Source: Cordylochernes scorpioides
Lineage: Eukaryota > Arthropoda > Arachnida > Pseudoscorpiones > Chernetidae
Direction of reading: 5' to 3'
NCBI GenBank assembly: GCA_030710605.1
Contig: CP092870.1
Location: 19,444,684-19,508,683 of the forward strand
DNA length: 64,000 bases
Shown: piece by piece, positions 1 through 12,370 of the stretch
How positions within the stretch are numbered: the first letter of the stretch is position 1
Layout of the letters: each line of letters opens with the position of its first letter
Translations under genes and position numbers: made by a program
The notes under the pieces: generated by a model
The model's database searches: none
Told to the model about the DNA's origin: nothing
Seen by the model: only the letters and a program-made list of their open reading frames with translations

Positions 1-1121
1 CGATTGACCAACGCTACCCTCCGTCCTTCCATCCGGATAGCCGGCTTATGTTCCTATTCGATCCCTTTTCTTTTAGTTCTTATGTCCCTAGACTTAAAGC
101 TGAGGGCTTTAGTTTTGGAGACATTGAACTTAAGGTCAGAGTCATGGGCCCAGTTGGAGAGGATTTGGAGAGAAGTTTCCACACACTTCTCAGCCTTCGC
201 GGCATAGAGAACCAGCCTGGCTCCCTCAGGTAGCTCCTCCTGGAAAACGGTGTTTACCAAGATATTCCGTAGAATAGGTCCGCAGCAGGAGCCTGGGGGC
301 AACCTCTAGCACAGTTTCTTCCCAACTTCAGCCCACCAAAGATGAGGATAATCCGTCTATCCCTCAGGAAGTCACGAACCAAGCTGCACAAATTATCTGG
401 ACAACCCATGTCTATCAAATTACTTATCAGCTTGTTCCAGCTCATGGAGTTGAACGCGCCATCAATGTCCAGGGCCACGAGAAGAACCCAAGCATCCTTA
501 TTTAAGCCCATCTCAACCCCCTCTAACACCTCGTTCAGAGCTGTGGTTGTGGACTTCCCTTCCCTAAAACCATGTTGGGAAGAGGAAAGGAGCTCATTAC
601 TCTCTAGCCAGTGCTTCAGTCTCTGAGCTAGTAGGCTATCCAGGACCTTACCTAGACACGCTAGTAAAGAAAGCGGACGATAATCATTAGGAGAATTACC
701 ATTTCTACCAGACTTTTCGAGAAGCACTACTAAGCACTACCTTCCATGGCTCAGGAAAAGTACTAGTGTCCAGGCACCTATTGAATAACCTGGCAAGAAG
801 CGATGGTTGCATCCTTACCAGGGCTTTTACGACCGTGTTATCGATCCCGTCGGGACCAGGAGATTTCCTGTTCCCGAACTTGAAAGCCGTCCGTTTCACC
901 TCATTCTCAGAAAAGGGTGGATCCACCAAACCACAAGTGGTCAGCGAAATCTCGTTCTCTGGTTCTTCGTTTCCGAAGTGCCGATCTAAGATGAGGTCCA
1001 GGGTCTCCTTCAGGTCCTGAGTCTTGAACCCATCTTCCCCTTCAAGTAGCCTCAAGTTAGCGGAGCTCCTTATCTTCCCAGAGACAACCCTGTAAGAGAG
1101 ACCGTATGAGTTAATCTCCAA
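1..1121 (-). pseudogene. LINE ORF2 reverse transcriptase, catalytic motif lost
   Basis: Recognisable blocks: RKSPGPDGIDN, NDYRPLSLLACLGKVLDSLL, QHGFREGKSTTTAL, motif A LVALDIDGAFNSM, and motif B split by a frameshift (RGCPQ, then GPILRNILVN). At motif C the frame reads LVLYAAKAEKC where YADD plus several residues is expected, so the catalytic Asp pair is deleted. It continues as LKFNVSKTKALSF (motif D/E). Confidence 0.8.
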
Positions 1122-1142
1122 TACGGTTTTGCACTGCTCCCT

Positions 1143-2232
1143 TCAGTGTTTCCTCTTCGCCCTCTTAGTGTGTCTCTTGTACCCTGCTAGGATCTTCCGA
1201 AAAGCTATTCCTCTCCTAACTCTCTCTTCGCCCGTACTATTCTGGAATAGCTTCCTCTTGGCCCTGACTCTCTTCCTCTCGATCTCCAGCTCCTCGGTCC
1301 ACCAAGGCTGTTTAAGCCTATTAAATGCGGTAACCTTTCCAGATCCAGGCCCCAAGGTTTTGCACGTGTTGGTTATATCCTGGTGGAGCTCATTGACCAT
1401 GCTATTAATAGCAATTATGTCAACTGCTCCAGCCAGGCTATCCCCAAGTGTGAAAGCAAACCGGCGTCTGAATCTCTCAAGGTTAGGCCCCCTGATGCTG
1501 TACCGAGGAACTCTCTCCACTGATGGCGGTTCCACTTCACAACTGGCCTCAAACCTGATGAGTTTGTGGTCGCTTACGTCCATGGGGTCCGTTTTCCACT
1601 TCAAACGCCGCATCCTGCTCGTTCTTGCCAGGGAGAAGTCTATGATACCTTCACCGTTTGCCGTGGCAAACGTCGATTCACCATAGACGTTCCAAATCTC
1701 CAGACTCTGAGCAATAACAAGATCGACCAGCGCCTTTCCTTTAGGATTTTCCTCCCTGTCCCCAAACAGCTGGGTGCGCGCGTTAAAATCCCCGCCAATC
1801 ACGATCTCGTGCCCTTCCTTCCCAACCAAAAAATAATTTAGGAATACAGCTTACCGAGGTCGTTGTCCTGAGGTGGTATGTACGTAGAGAGGCAGACCAG
1901 TTTTAGATCCACCGCCTCGATCAGTACAGCCACCGCCCCCTCCCAGGACCCACAACCCAAACAAGGAAGATCTCCCCGGACCAGTAAGGCGGCCTTGTTG
2001 AACTCGCTAGAGAAAAAAAACTGTAACGAGTATCTAAACCCATCCTCCCATCATCCTCTAGGTACATCTCCTGCACCAGGATAACATGAGGGCGATTACT
2101 TTTAATGATCCGGTCTAGCCTCTCGGAGCTCCTCCTCGAACGAGCACAATTAAGCTGCACAAACCTCCCCACCTCCTTGTTTGGCCCCTCTACCATCGCC
2201 TCCCGTTCACGTACCAGGCCTTCATCGAGCAC
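1143..2232 (-). pseudogene. LINE ORF2 endonuclease domain, frameshifted
   Basis: The N-terminal piece (2,232-1,921) has VGRFVQLNCARSRRSSERL and HVILVQEMY; the second piece (1,829-1,143) is in another frame and has IVIGGDFNARTQLFGDR, GIIDFSLA and VSDHKLIRFE. These are the Asn, Glu, GDFN, Asp and SDH positions of the exonuclease-endonuclease-phosphatase fold that nicks target DNA. The linker to the RT follows (KQPWWTEELE). Confidence 0.8.
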
Positions 2233-2253
2233 TGCGTACTCCGGGGGCGATGA

Positions 2254-3851
2254 TTAGTCATATTTCCTGCCGTACCTCTTGTTGTCGTCTAAACAGAGCC
2301 AACAACCCGGCTTCATATCGCATCTCTGTTCTTGGGAGTGCATGCCCTCGCACCTCCCACACCTCTTAGGATGTTCGCAGGTCCTTGCGATATGACCGGG
2401 CCTGAGGCACCTGAAGCAGGTTGACACTGCCTCATTCACCCTGATAGGCATTCACCATTCTGGCACCTATCTTCAACCTCTTCTTGCCCAGGAGGGATTT
2501 CATGGTGGCCTTTCGTTGCGTAGGGCCTCCTTGTACTCTTTGGATACAATCTCATGTATCCTCCCAAGAAGTCCCCACACCCTGAATTTTGGAGCACCAT
2601 CATTTCTCTTAGCATCTCCTCTTTGATGTCAGAGTTGACACCCAAGAGGATTAGCTCCCTTCTGGCCCTCTTGAGGCCTCCTAGCCTCAGTGCAGGCTCC
2701 CTCTCTATAGCCTCCACGGCCAGTTTCTTGTCCTCGGGGTTCTTCAAAATGAGGGCCACAGCTCCTCCACCCCGAATCATTTTGAGGTAATAGCGGTGCC
2801 CAGGAATGCTACCAGCAATGCTTTTCAGCACCGCGAGCATTAACCCGCATCCGCACTCCACTCAACTACCAGGGTCAGGTCCTCCTTCCATCTAGGGGGG
2901 CCCTTGACCTTTGGGGGTTCCAGCTTGGTAGTCTTGCCGCCTTGGGGGATCCTTGACATCTTTAGCCCTGATCTTCTTCGGGGGAGGAGGTTATTTCACC
3001 TCCTCTGTGGGCGTCGCTCTCGGTGGGTCTTCTTTTGATCCCGCTGTCACCTCAGTCCTACTATCTTCCTCTTTTGCTGAAGGCTTCTTAACCATTTTCT
3101 TCTTCTTTCTCTTCTTTTCCGCCATCTCGCTGTTCCTAGTGTGAACAGGTTGTTTTGGGAGAGATGGCGGAACAGCTTTATCGTCTCTAGTTGGTATTCG
3201 GATTGGGTCTCCCTCCACTTCAGGGCAGTAACTCCCGGCCCTTGCGGGCTTCTCGTTTCGGGGCGACTCTCGTCTAGGGAGGTCTGGGGAAGCGTCATTG
3301 GGAGGACATACCTCGACCTCAGCTAATTTCAGCGACTCTAAAAGAGCCGCTGCCACTACCCTCTCTATGCCATACTGCAGGGTGGTCGGATTGAGGATCT
3401 TTTCCTTCAGGTTCCGCTTCTCCACCCGCAGGAGCTCGAGCTCTTCAAGAGCCGACCTATGTTTCTTGAGGAGCTTATCGAAGCATTGCTCGAGGATGTT
3501 CGGGCGGACATTTCCGATCTTCCTCCCTCGACGTATGGTGTCTAGGGAGTCCTGGAACGCCTCGGCAAGCTCCTTAAACTCCGTGCACTTCTTCTGGGGT
3601 GTCAATGCCTGATTTAGAAATCATTCATTTCATTCAGGTCATTAAGGTACCCTGCCTTGGTGGCATCCATGGCAGCCCCCGACTCCTCGACTATTGAGCC
3701 GATTCTCGCCTCAGACAAAGGGTCAATCAACAGGAAAGGATCCACAGGGATCTCCATGTTGATGATCCTGTTGAAGCGGATATCAGGGGGGATGGACGAT
3801 CCTTCCTATCCTCTCGCTCCGGGTATCCAGATCTAGCTGTGCGGAAGGCAT
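2254..3851 (-). pseudogene. LINE ORF1 (Gag-like, zinc knuckles), broken
   Basis: The probable start is the ATG at 3,851 (MPSAQLDLDTRSERIGRI). Frames then change near 3,780 and again below 2,990. The piece 3,605-2,991 is charged, with a coiled-coil-like LEELELLRVEKRNLKEK stretch and a Lys tract (KKRKKKK). The piece 2,861-2,436 has the fold-like GHRYYLKMIRGGGAVALIL of LINE Gag RNA-binding regions. The piece 2,451-2,254 holds CFRCLRPGHIARTC and CGRCEGMHSQEQRC knuckles plus CWLC. Such proteins package LINE RNA. Confidence 0.75.
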
Positions 3852-4300
3852 CTGAGCTCAAATACTAGACCCAATATGTCGAGTTGGCCCATCAGCTCTA
3901 ACTAGGTTCACACTCCCACGGGGGGGATAAGAGGGGGGGGTGACATGTATTATAATGACACCAGAACGCCACCATGTCACGCAAGGCTGAACTGGGCATA
4001 TCCGTCTTTCCAGACTTGTCAGACGAGCTGTCAGCGTTGGCCACGTTCTTGTTAGAAACGTGCTCAGGACGCACCACGGGAAGGTGCTGATCAGCATATG
4101 TAGGTAGCCGTCAAGCCTCCCTACTTTCCGTAATCTGCAACTGGACCACTCCTGTCACAGACCCCTATTAGCATCGCTAACTCTTCCACTGAGTTCCACA
4201 ATGGTCTGTCGTGATCAGTTAGCCCCTACCACCCTCTTTCAGGCAGCCAGGTACAGACCACTACTACCCGAGAGTCGGGTGCCGAGGATGCCAGGCACAT
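3852..4300. other. Non-coding LINE 5' flank before the tandem array
   Basis: GC-balanced sequence with G and C homopolymers (3,919-3,940). No convincing gene on either strand. It would be the 5' UTR of the LINE. Confidence 0.4.
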
Positions 4301-6245
4301 AGTCCTACCCACTCTCCATGCGGTCAGAACTAGGGCCCCGGGCCCAAAAATGCACAAAACATCCTAGGAGTAATATGGCCACCCAGACCTCTCGGTCCAT
4401 AAGCCGATCCTTTTTCACTAGCCTCCATACCAAAGGAATGATGCATTCTCCATGCACCGAGCGGCCAATTGTTTGGCCCCTCGCGCCCGCCTTTATGGTC
4501 TGGCTCCATGGGGTCGACCAATCAGCCCACCGGCGTCTCCGAGAGTTCATGGCAAGGTTGCTGTCCGAGCCCTCCCGTTCGGACTTGGTTTAACCCGTCC
4601 TACGCTCCAATAGGACTCCCCCCTTTTGGCCCTCGTACCCTTTGTTCACAATACTCCCTGAATCTGCGGACGAATCAAAGACCTCTGAGGTTCTGAGGTT
4701 GACACAGGGAACCGCGCGGAGGCGGGAGGGTGGTACTACTGTGTGTACCCCTTTGTTTTCCATGACGCGTTCGGCAAGGACGCTCCTAATGGCACACACA
4801 CAGAGCGAAGACCCAAGAGTTTCGAGACTCATGGCGCCTCGCATCAGTGTTACCACTGGCGCGAGGAAAAACCATGCAGAGTCGCCTCTCCATTCCCCAA
4901 TCCCCAAGGGTGAGTGGGGGGTGGGCGTCCCTGCCTTTTTCCCAGCCAACAGGCTGGTGCCAAGACAGGGCTTCTTTCCCCGTAATGCAAAAAAACATCC
5001 CAGGGACAATGACCACCCAGACCTTTCGGTCCATAAACCGGCATGCGTAGCATGCCCTTTGCTGCTATTAGCCACCGTACCAAAGGAAGGATGCATTCTC
5101 CATGCACCGAGCGGCCATTGTTTGGCCCCTCGCGCCCGCCATTATGGTCTGGATCCATGGGGATGACCAATCAACCCACAGGCGTCTCCGAGAGTTCATG
5201 GCAAGGTTGCTGTCCGAGCCCTCCCGTTCGGACTTGGTTTAACCCGTCCTACGCTCCAATAGGACTCCCCCCCCCCTTTAGCCATCGTACCCTTTGTTCA
5301 CAGTACTCCCTGAATTTGCCGAGAAGGCACAAAAACACCCTTAAAGCAGATGGCCACCCAGACCTTTCGGTCCAAAAGCCGGCAAAAACACCCTTGAAGC
5401 AGATGGTCACCCATCTGCCAAAATACCCACAGGCGTCTCCGAGAGTTCATGGCAAGGTTGCTGTCCGAGCCCTCCCGTTCGGACTTGGTTTAACCCGTCC
5501 TACGCTCCAATAGGACCCCCCCCCCCCTTTAGCCATCGTACCCTTTGTTCACAGTACTCCCTGAATCTGCCGAGAAGGCACAAAAACACCCTTGGAGCAA
5601 TGGCCACCCAGACCTTTCGGTCCATAAACCGGCATGCGAAAGCATGCCCTCTGCTGCATTACCTAGGCCACCGTACCAAAAGGAATGATGCATTCTCCAT
5701 GCACCGAGCGGCCATTGTTTGGCCCCTCGCGCCCGCCATTATGGTCTGGCTCCATGGGGATGACCAATTAACCCACAGGCGTCTCCGAGAGTTATTGGCA
5801 AGGTTGCTGACCGAGCCCTCCCGTTCGGACTTGGCTTAACCCGTCCTACGCTCCAATAGCACCCCCCCCCCCTTTGGCCCTCGTACCCTTTGTTCACAGT
5901 ACTCCCTGAATCTGCCGACGAATCAAGGACCTCTGAGGTTCCGAGGTTTACACAGGGAACCGACGCGAAGGCGGGAGGGTGGTACTACTGTGTGCACCCC
6001 TTGGTTTTTCATGGCGCGCACGGCAAGGACGCTCCCAATGGCGCACACACAGAGCGAAGACCCAAGAGTGTCAAGACACGTGGCGCCTCGTGCCAGCCAA
6101 CCAAGGGCAGATGGCCAGCTTACAGCTTCACTGGCGATCAGCCAGTGGTACCCCGACGCGAGGACGAGACACGCAGAGTCGCCTCTCCACTCCCCTATCC
6201 TCAAGGGTGAGTGAGGGGTGGGCGTCCCTGCCCTTTTCCCAGCCT
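4300..6245 (-). repeat. GC-rich tandem repeat array, candidate LINE promoter monomers
   Basis: Landmarks recur in the same order: ggcgtctccgagagtt at about 4,532, 5,181, 5,430 and 5,778; ctttgttcaca near 4,638, 5,291, 5,542 and 5,888; ttcggtccataa/aag near 4,394, 5,025, 5,363 and 5,609; gcggccattgtttgg near 4,461, 5,110 and 5,708. The full unit is about 630-650 bp; two internal units are shortened to 250-350 bp. C-runs of 8-11 follow aataggac. Open frames here are by-products of high GC. The array sits directly upstream of the minus-strand LINE. Confidence 0.65.
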
Positions 6246-6780
6246 TAAAAAAACAAAATTTTCTTTAGCTTCAATTATATTTTGAGGTACTGTGGAGCCG
6301 AGAGACTTCCTTCCAGCCTGCTGGGATGACAGACCATGCCGTCGGCAAACATACAAGCGGGGCCTGGAAATATGAGATGACCACAGCTGTGTGGCGCGGC
6401 AGATCGGCGGAAGTCATAAGAACCCAATGGACATTCTAGGGTGTTGTCCTTTTGTCTTCCTTTATCAACTTCCTATAAAAATGTAGCTAATGTGTAATAC
6501 TAATAAATACTAACTTTGAAATACTTTTCTGGCCATCGCTGGACTTAATAAATCGACACACCACAGCACTAAATGCATTTGCGTTAAAGGTTCTTACAAC
6601 CCTCAGCTCATCCTGATCTGTAATAAAATGTGCAGAAGTAGCCTGCTCTTAGTGAAGGCCGTTCCCGAATAAACTGGTATTTAAAAATGGACCGATGGAG
6701 GGTTTGGATACCTGAGCTCTTTGGTTTGTACGCCTGCAACTAAAACTGCACCACTTCCCACCACCCTCCTCACCACACTA
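6246..6780. other. Unassigned sequence with TATA-like and AATAAA-like motifs
   Basis: No coding frame. It contains cctataaaaatg near 6,473 and taataaata about 30 bp later, the spacing expected of an LTR-type promoter and polyadenylation signal, but no paired ends were found. Confidence 0.25.
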
Positions 6781-7340
6781 AATAACTAGCCAGTAAGAGC
6801 TCATGCACGACCGCTCAAAGAACGACTCAATTGGTATGGTCTCTGACGCTCACTTTCAAGGGCTAGCTCCGCGGGAACGACTAGTCAGCCCACCGCAAGC
6901 GTCAACAGGAGTGATAGTCGGCTCGATTGCTCTCCGGGCCCTTCTGCTTGGACTTGAGTGAACCCGTCCTGAGCTCCAATAAGACTCCATCCTTCACTTT
7001 TACCTCTTCTCTACACTTCCCTCTCTGCCCTTCAATCTACCGACGAATTAAGGTGCTCTGAAGCAAGATGTTGACGCGGGAACTTCGCGGCTTCGGGAGT
7101 GTTACTGCTGTTCACGCCCCTCGGTTTCTCATGACGCGTTTTGCAAGGAAGCCACAAATTGCGTCATGGCCAAAGATTTTCACCACCCCATTGCGGACCT
7201 TCCGTTGATGAATCCATCGGCGCGAGGATCCCCACGCGGGTTCGCCCGCTCCACTCCCTCGCCCCCAAGGGTGGAGAGGTAGGCCCCCCTGCCTTTACCC
7301 AAAGAACCACCCAGTACTTAGTGCAGGATCCTCATTCCCG
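6780..7340 (-). repeat. Diverged unit of the same promoter-like repeat
   Basis: Resembles the 4.3-6.2 kb monomer at several points (agcccaccg-caagcgtc, ttggacttg-gtgaacccgtcct-gctccaataagactcc, ttactgctgttcacgccc, cccccaagggtg) but is far more diverged. It is separated from the array by about 540 bp. Confidence 0.5.
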
Positions 7341-8040
7341 GTTATAGACTACAAATCATACCTTTTGGGACGAGATGCGTGGAATGGGTTACCCCATTCC
7401 CACCGCGAAAATCTTCCGCGACGTGAAGGAATGCTGGCGAGTGGGGCAGGATACTGGGCATGCGTACTTGGTCGAGACCTTGATGAGCGCTCCGAAGAAA
7501 GGCAATGGAAGTAGATAGTGATAGCAAACGTCCCAGTCAGAGTCTTTGAAAGGGTTCCGCGTCAGCTCCAATTCTCATGTTACTTGAAGACGTCGGCAGA
7601 TTTGCGGTGTACTAGATATAAATAAATATATAGGCAAATGGAGCAGTTCTATTCGAGCCTGTAAAATAGTCAACCAATCCCAGGAATGAAGGACGAGATT
7701 TCAGTCAGTCCAAGAATGAGAAACTACCAAGACGCACGTAGGTCGGCTGGCCAAACCCGCAGTAACCAGAACATTAAAGTTAGCGTCCGAATTCACCCAC
7801 AGATTGCTGAGTGCTCTAGCGCGTATCGGTTCTCTTAGGAAGACTTTGGGAATGCTGATTAAAATAAATGTTGGTATAAACGTATAGAGATTTGATCATC
7901 TTACCTAGCTCGGGATGGGGGGTTTCCCTGAACAATTTTGTCTATTATCGCCAAGTTTTATTTATTGTCCAACAAGGCACGCTTTTGAAAGTATTTGCGT
8001 CTATTACAGAGGAAACAAATAACAGATTCACATATATCAA
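7341..8040. other. Unassigned stretch
   Basis: No gene, repeat or transposon end that I recognise. Short open frames lack domain content. Confidence 0.3.
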
Positions 8041-8049
8041 GCGACATAG

Positions 8050-8440
8050 TTCATAAAAATTGTATAAACAAAGTGGTTGGTGTAAAAGAGTTAAATCATT
8101 TACATCTGGGAACAATCGATGTCTTACTTCTGCAAAGTTTGGACAGTCGTAGATGAAGTGAGGAGCAATGTCTCCGCAAGAACAATTTGGTGTTTCTGAT
8201 AGACCTCTTTTATGTAATTAGTGCTTACATTTTTTTCGTGTGATGTGACAAAATGGGGGATAATAAAATTTAGATGGAACTGTGTAGGAATCCCGTTTGG
8301 AAAAAAGAGTGCGAATTGTACAGCTAGCATTATAAATAGATTGATACAAATGCTTTATAATAATAGCTTTTTTTCACCCAGATTTGTTGTAAATATTTGT
8401 CTTGGCATTTTTTTTTTCATTTCATATTTTATTGATATAT
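8050..8440 (-). pseudogene. LINE C-terminal fragment (CxC...H...C finger)
   Basis: Near 8,214-8,110 the minus strand reads HKRGLSETPNCSCGD then APHFIYDCPNFAEVRHRL. This is the finger-like tail downstream of reverse transcriptase in R1/Jockey/I-type LINEs. The longer open frame here is out of register with it, so a frameshift is present. Probably a separate, 5'- and 3'-truncated insertion. Confidence 0.7.
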
Positions 8441-8449
8441 ATTTGAGAT

Positions 8450-9010
8450 AGTCTTTTATGAAATCTGTATACGAAAGAAGTGGAGCATTCCTATGATATG
8501 GTTCCATGTACCACTGAGATAAGAATATTATGTTTCGGTGAATAAAGTTTTTGTAAATAACCTATGGAAACATATGGGAAAGAGTATAGTTAATCAAAGT
8601 TGCCATCTAAGTTCTAGGGCAAGTTTTTTTATATTTGAACCCCCCATCCTCTGTTCCAAAATCACTTTATTTGGTACCGCTCAAAAAGAGCAACCTGGTT
8701 TATGCTATTTGCTCTACAAGGCCGCAGTCACCGTTCGGAGAAGATTAATAGAATCGCCGAATTCCGTGGTCCATTTGGACGAGGAAAACGAAGACTAGAA
8801 CGCGGCTGATTCCACACTCGCATGTTCAGTGAAACGCTAACCGTGACGTATGCACGAAGGAACATGTGGCCATTGGACATACGTAGGACCTGGAGGCTGC
8901 TGTTGGGTGCTGCGCTGCCTGGAGTACAGGAGCTCCATCTAGGCTTCCTTTTACCTTTTATTATTCTACCATTCTCCTTTTATTCTTCTACCATCTTCAG
9001 GCCTACCTGC
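8450..9010. other. Unassigned stretch before the second LINE remnant
   Basis: No recognisable coding content or repeat. GC rises from about 8,690 onwards. Confidence 0.3.
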
Positions 9011-9011
9011 C

Positions 9012-10150
9012 CAGTGAGACTTTCATCTCAAGACTGCAGGCAAGACTGACGCGGTTTGTTTGGGGCCTTGACCGCACTGCGTGGCTTCCCGACAGCGTTC
9101 TGGCACGTCCTGTGTCCGTCGGTGGCGTGGGGTTATTAGACATCAGCACCCAACTCCAGCTCGCCTGCTTCAAGGGGGTTCAGGCTGCACGAAGAGCTGG
9201 AAGTAAGAACGCCTACTCATGGCTGGCGGACTCTGGAACCTGGATGGCCCCCTTGTCTTCGAGTTCCTGGGTGCTGCCCCGTCGTCGTCGGCTGCTGGAA
9301 CTCTAGGAACAGGCCTCCTCCATCCTGGGCCTGAACTACCAGGTGGTGCCCACTCCCACCCTACTGAACCTGCCCCTCGTCGGCGCCTGCAGGTTCCTGG
9401 CGACTCCATCGCTTCGAGCTCCCTCAAGATGGGTCGGAGTGCGAGTCCGAGACATGGCGGGCCTTGATCCGCCGCTCAATACCAGGACGACAAGGAGTGT
9501 CCACGAGGTCGCAGCTTCCCTTGGATCATTCTGCCAGCGGCTGCTGAACGAGAATGCTAGGAGCGATTACCAGGAGAGGTCCTTGGAGGAAGCCGTGGTG
9601 CTGCGCGGGATGGCTACTCCGTTCCTGTGCATATGCACACGCACGGCGCGACGCATGCTGGAGCATCCTCGCCTGGCCGCCGTTCCCACCTCACAGTATC
9701 TCCGGCGCTGTGCGCCTGTGGTCGACGTGCCCTTCTCATCTCTCCGTCGCTGCTCCTTCGGGGGCCATGTGGTAGACATCGCAATGCGACTGGCCCTGCA
9801 CGCCCTGCCCCATCCGGAGCACCTGGCGTCGAGTCAGCCTGTCTGCATCGCCTGCGGCTCCATCGACCTGTCGCTGGCCCACCGCTACTGGTCTTGCAGC
9901 GCCGTTCGCCCTGTCATCCGTTCTCCATCATCGGCCGGCCGCCGGACCTGCAGTCCTGGATCTTTCCAGTTGGACTCGAGGACCACGCCACCACTGGCGA
10001 TTCTCCACCAAACTCTGCAGCGCTGGCAGAGGCGCCATATTCATTGTACATAGTGTATATAATGCATATTATCTTTTTTAAATAGTACAGACTGTGCACT
10101 CTGCATGTATTGACAAGATGTCAATAAAATTATTTTAATTGTCAATTGAC
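9012..10150 (+). pseudogene. 5'-truncated LINE: RT C-terminal region and 3' UTR
   Basis: A single frame runs from about 9,013 to 10,053, broken only by one TAG at 9,304. It has FVWGLDRTAWLPDSVLARPVS then GGVGLLDISTQLQLACFKGVQ, the conserved region after the RT of many LINEs, and ends with a CIACGSIDLSLAHRYWSC finger. A short 3' UTR with aataaaatt follows, ending in a small inverted repeat (aattgtcaattgacaattg). Codon use is GC-rich. The family differs from the 1-3.9 kb LINE. Confidence 0.75.
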
Positions 10151-11871
10151 AATTGTCTATGCTTCCTTTCTTCCTGTGGTGAATCTGTATAAGACCGGTG
10201 GCCTTAATAAAGATTTGTGTGTGTGTTTATGATATTTGAAACAATGAATAATATGTGAAGGTTATTCACATATTAAACAAAATGTTAACGCGGGATTCGA
10301 TCCCGGTTCATGGCTGTCGGGAATCGTCCACCGACCCTGATATTTGAACAATTTTATCTAGCATTTGGGAGGTTTTATTGTGAAAAGTGGATATTTTGTT
10401 TTCTAATTAAGTTCTTTTGTAACCTTGCCGTTTTAAAATTAATATTAGTCACCATTGGGAATAGCTCATTGAGAAGAATAAATTTGTCGATGAATACAAA
10501 GTAATTTCTAATGTAAATTTAGTAATACCTTTTCAAATTTGCCTATCATTGCGTAGTTTATATTTAGAATAATGAAATAGAAAATGGTTTAAACTAAGTT
10601 TTGTGTGTAACCATAGCGAATTTTGTGATATATTTTACCTACCATTGAGTAGTTTTCACTAAATTAAATTCAACAATGAGTGTAATGTAACTTTTTGTGT
10701 AATACAGAAATATTTGATCACCCACTATTGGGAAAATTTCATTGAAAAAGGTAAAGTTGATAATCGTTGCTAAGAGACGCCTAGTGTCAATTTACCGAGA
10801 TCGATTTCACTTACCTTGTAGATTTTATTGGGAAGAATAAAGTTGACAATGTTGCTAAGCAGTTATTTTGTAACTTTAGCGATATTTGATCAATTTTACT
10901 CCACATCGGGGAGATTTCATTAAGGATAGAACGTTGACAATGGTTAAGATGGAACCTATAGTAATAATTAGCGATATCTGACCATTTTCACATCCACCAT
11001 TGCTTATTTTTCAACGAAAATAATAAAATTAAAAATGGTTGTGTTATAGATATAGGTTCTTTTGTAATTCTATTTGATAAATTTAACTTCCCATTGCTAG
11101 ATTTCATTATGGAAAAAGTTTACAATGCTTGCTTGGAATTTCTGGTGTAAATTTTGCGTTATTTTTCTATTTTACCCACCAATACATATATTTATCTATA
11201 TATTTCTTGGGGAGTTTTCCTTGAGAAGAACAAAGTTGCCAATGGCTGCTGAGTAACTTGGTGTAACATTAACGATACTTGATCAATTTAACCCATCATT
11301 GCATAGATTTAAATGAAAAGAATAAAGGTGACAATGGTTTCAATGTAACTTCTGGTGAAAATAAAGCGATATTTGAATTTTTAAACCTATAATTTGACAA
11401 TGGTTGTTGAGAAATTTTATTGTAAGTTTTACGATATTTTATCAATTTGACTCACCATTAGGCAGATTTTATTTTGAAAATTAAAGTTGAAAATGGTTTC
11501 CAAATAAGATATTGTGTAGCCTTAGTGATATATGGTAAAATTCTCCAACATTACGTAAATATAATTGTGAAATAGTAAATTTGCGAATGTTTGCCAAGTA
11601 ACTTTTGGTGTGTAAATGTAGAGATATTTTGATACAAATTCAGCCAACATTTAATAGATTTCATTGATTGTGTACAATGACGAGATTTCAACTCTTTATT
11701 ATCTGTGAAAAATAGTACAAAATTGAAATTGTACTGGTATCAGGTGGATAAATTACATGGTTAGCTTTTCTTGATCAAGAAAGGGTATTTGGACAATTTG
11801 GGAAAATCAACATTTAGTTGATTTTTATTCTTTTCTGACAGATGGCACAAGTCAGTACAACTTATTTTGTA

Positions 11872-12030
11872 CTCTGATAAGGCACAATTTGGATTATAGA
11901 TTATAGACACAAGGTAATAAGACCAAATCCAAATAAATAAATAGTGTGTGACGTTTCGGTATCAGCGTTGTTACCAAAACGTCACACACTATTTATTTAT
12001 TTGGATTTGGTCTTATTGCCTTGTGTTTAT
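11872..12030. mobile_element. Palindromic MITE (family F), near-perfect hairpin
   Basis: Arms read acacaaggtaataagaccaa then atccaaataaataaatagtg, tgtgacgtttcggta, and the reverse complement. The loop is only a few bases (cagcgttg). Other copies: 16,130-16,235 (half), 20,810-20,972, 23,865-23,985, 32,110-32,245, 49,955-50,102 and 62,682-62,787. No coding capacity. Confidence 0.7.
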
Positions 12031-12370
12031 TTTGTACTCAACAATTGAAGTAAAGTTTACACTGATAACAAAGTGAAAAAATAGTACAAAAGTTAGTTTG
12101 TACTTGGATCAGGAAGATAAATAAAGAAAAAAGGCATTTCCTGATCGTGCAATTAAAAGTTGCTGATGGCTTGCACCATCTATCGGAATAAATATCAACT
12201 AATCATTGATTTTTAATTATTCCAGAATTGGCCAAATACTCATTCTTTATTAATCAAGAAAAGCTAACCACGTACGCATTTCGGGCTGTTGGCCCTCATC
12301 AGCGTGGTATTTGGCCGATTCCTGAATAATTAAAAAATCAAAGATTAGTTGATATTTATCCATTGTACAA
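12030..12370. mobile_element. Fragment with ...gggctgttggccctcatcag... hairpin
   Basis: Contains gctgatggcttgcaccatct, wattccagaattggccaaat and a hairpin-like ggctgttggccctcatcagc. A related fragment lies at 15,810-16,020. Similar segments occur at 24.37-24.52 kb and 53.86-53.97 kb with a changed core. Non-coding; possibly the end of a Penelope-like or other retroelement, but no ORF supports a class. Confidence 0.4.

Larger units (their letters stand above)
1..3851 (-). mobile_element. Decayed R1/Jockey-type LINE, 3' end beyond the window
   Basis: Reading leftwards: ORF1 with zinc knuckles (3,851-2,254), ORF2 with AP-type endonuclease (2,232-1,143) and reverse transcriptase (1,121-1). All parts are in the right order, but frameshifts and stops separate the pieces, so the copy is dead. 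The sequence is GC-rich compared with the rest of the window. The 5' side leads into a tandem array in the place of a promoter region. Confidence 0.85.

Noticed and set aside
4318-6248. Many open frames of 60-174 aa on both strands
   Set aside because: They follow the GC-rich tandem repeat, overlap each other in several frames, and show no domains or codon pattern.
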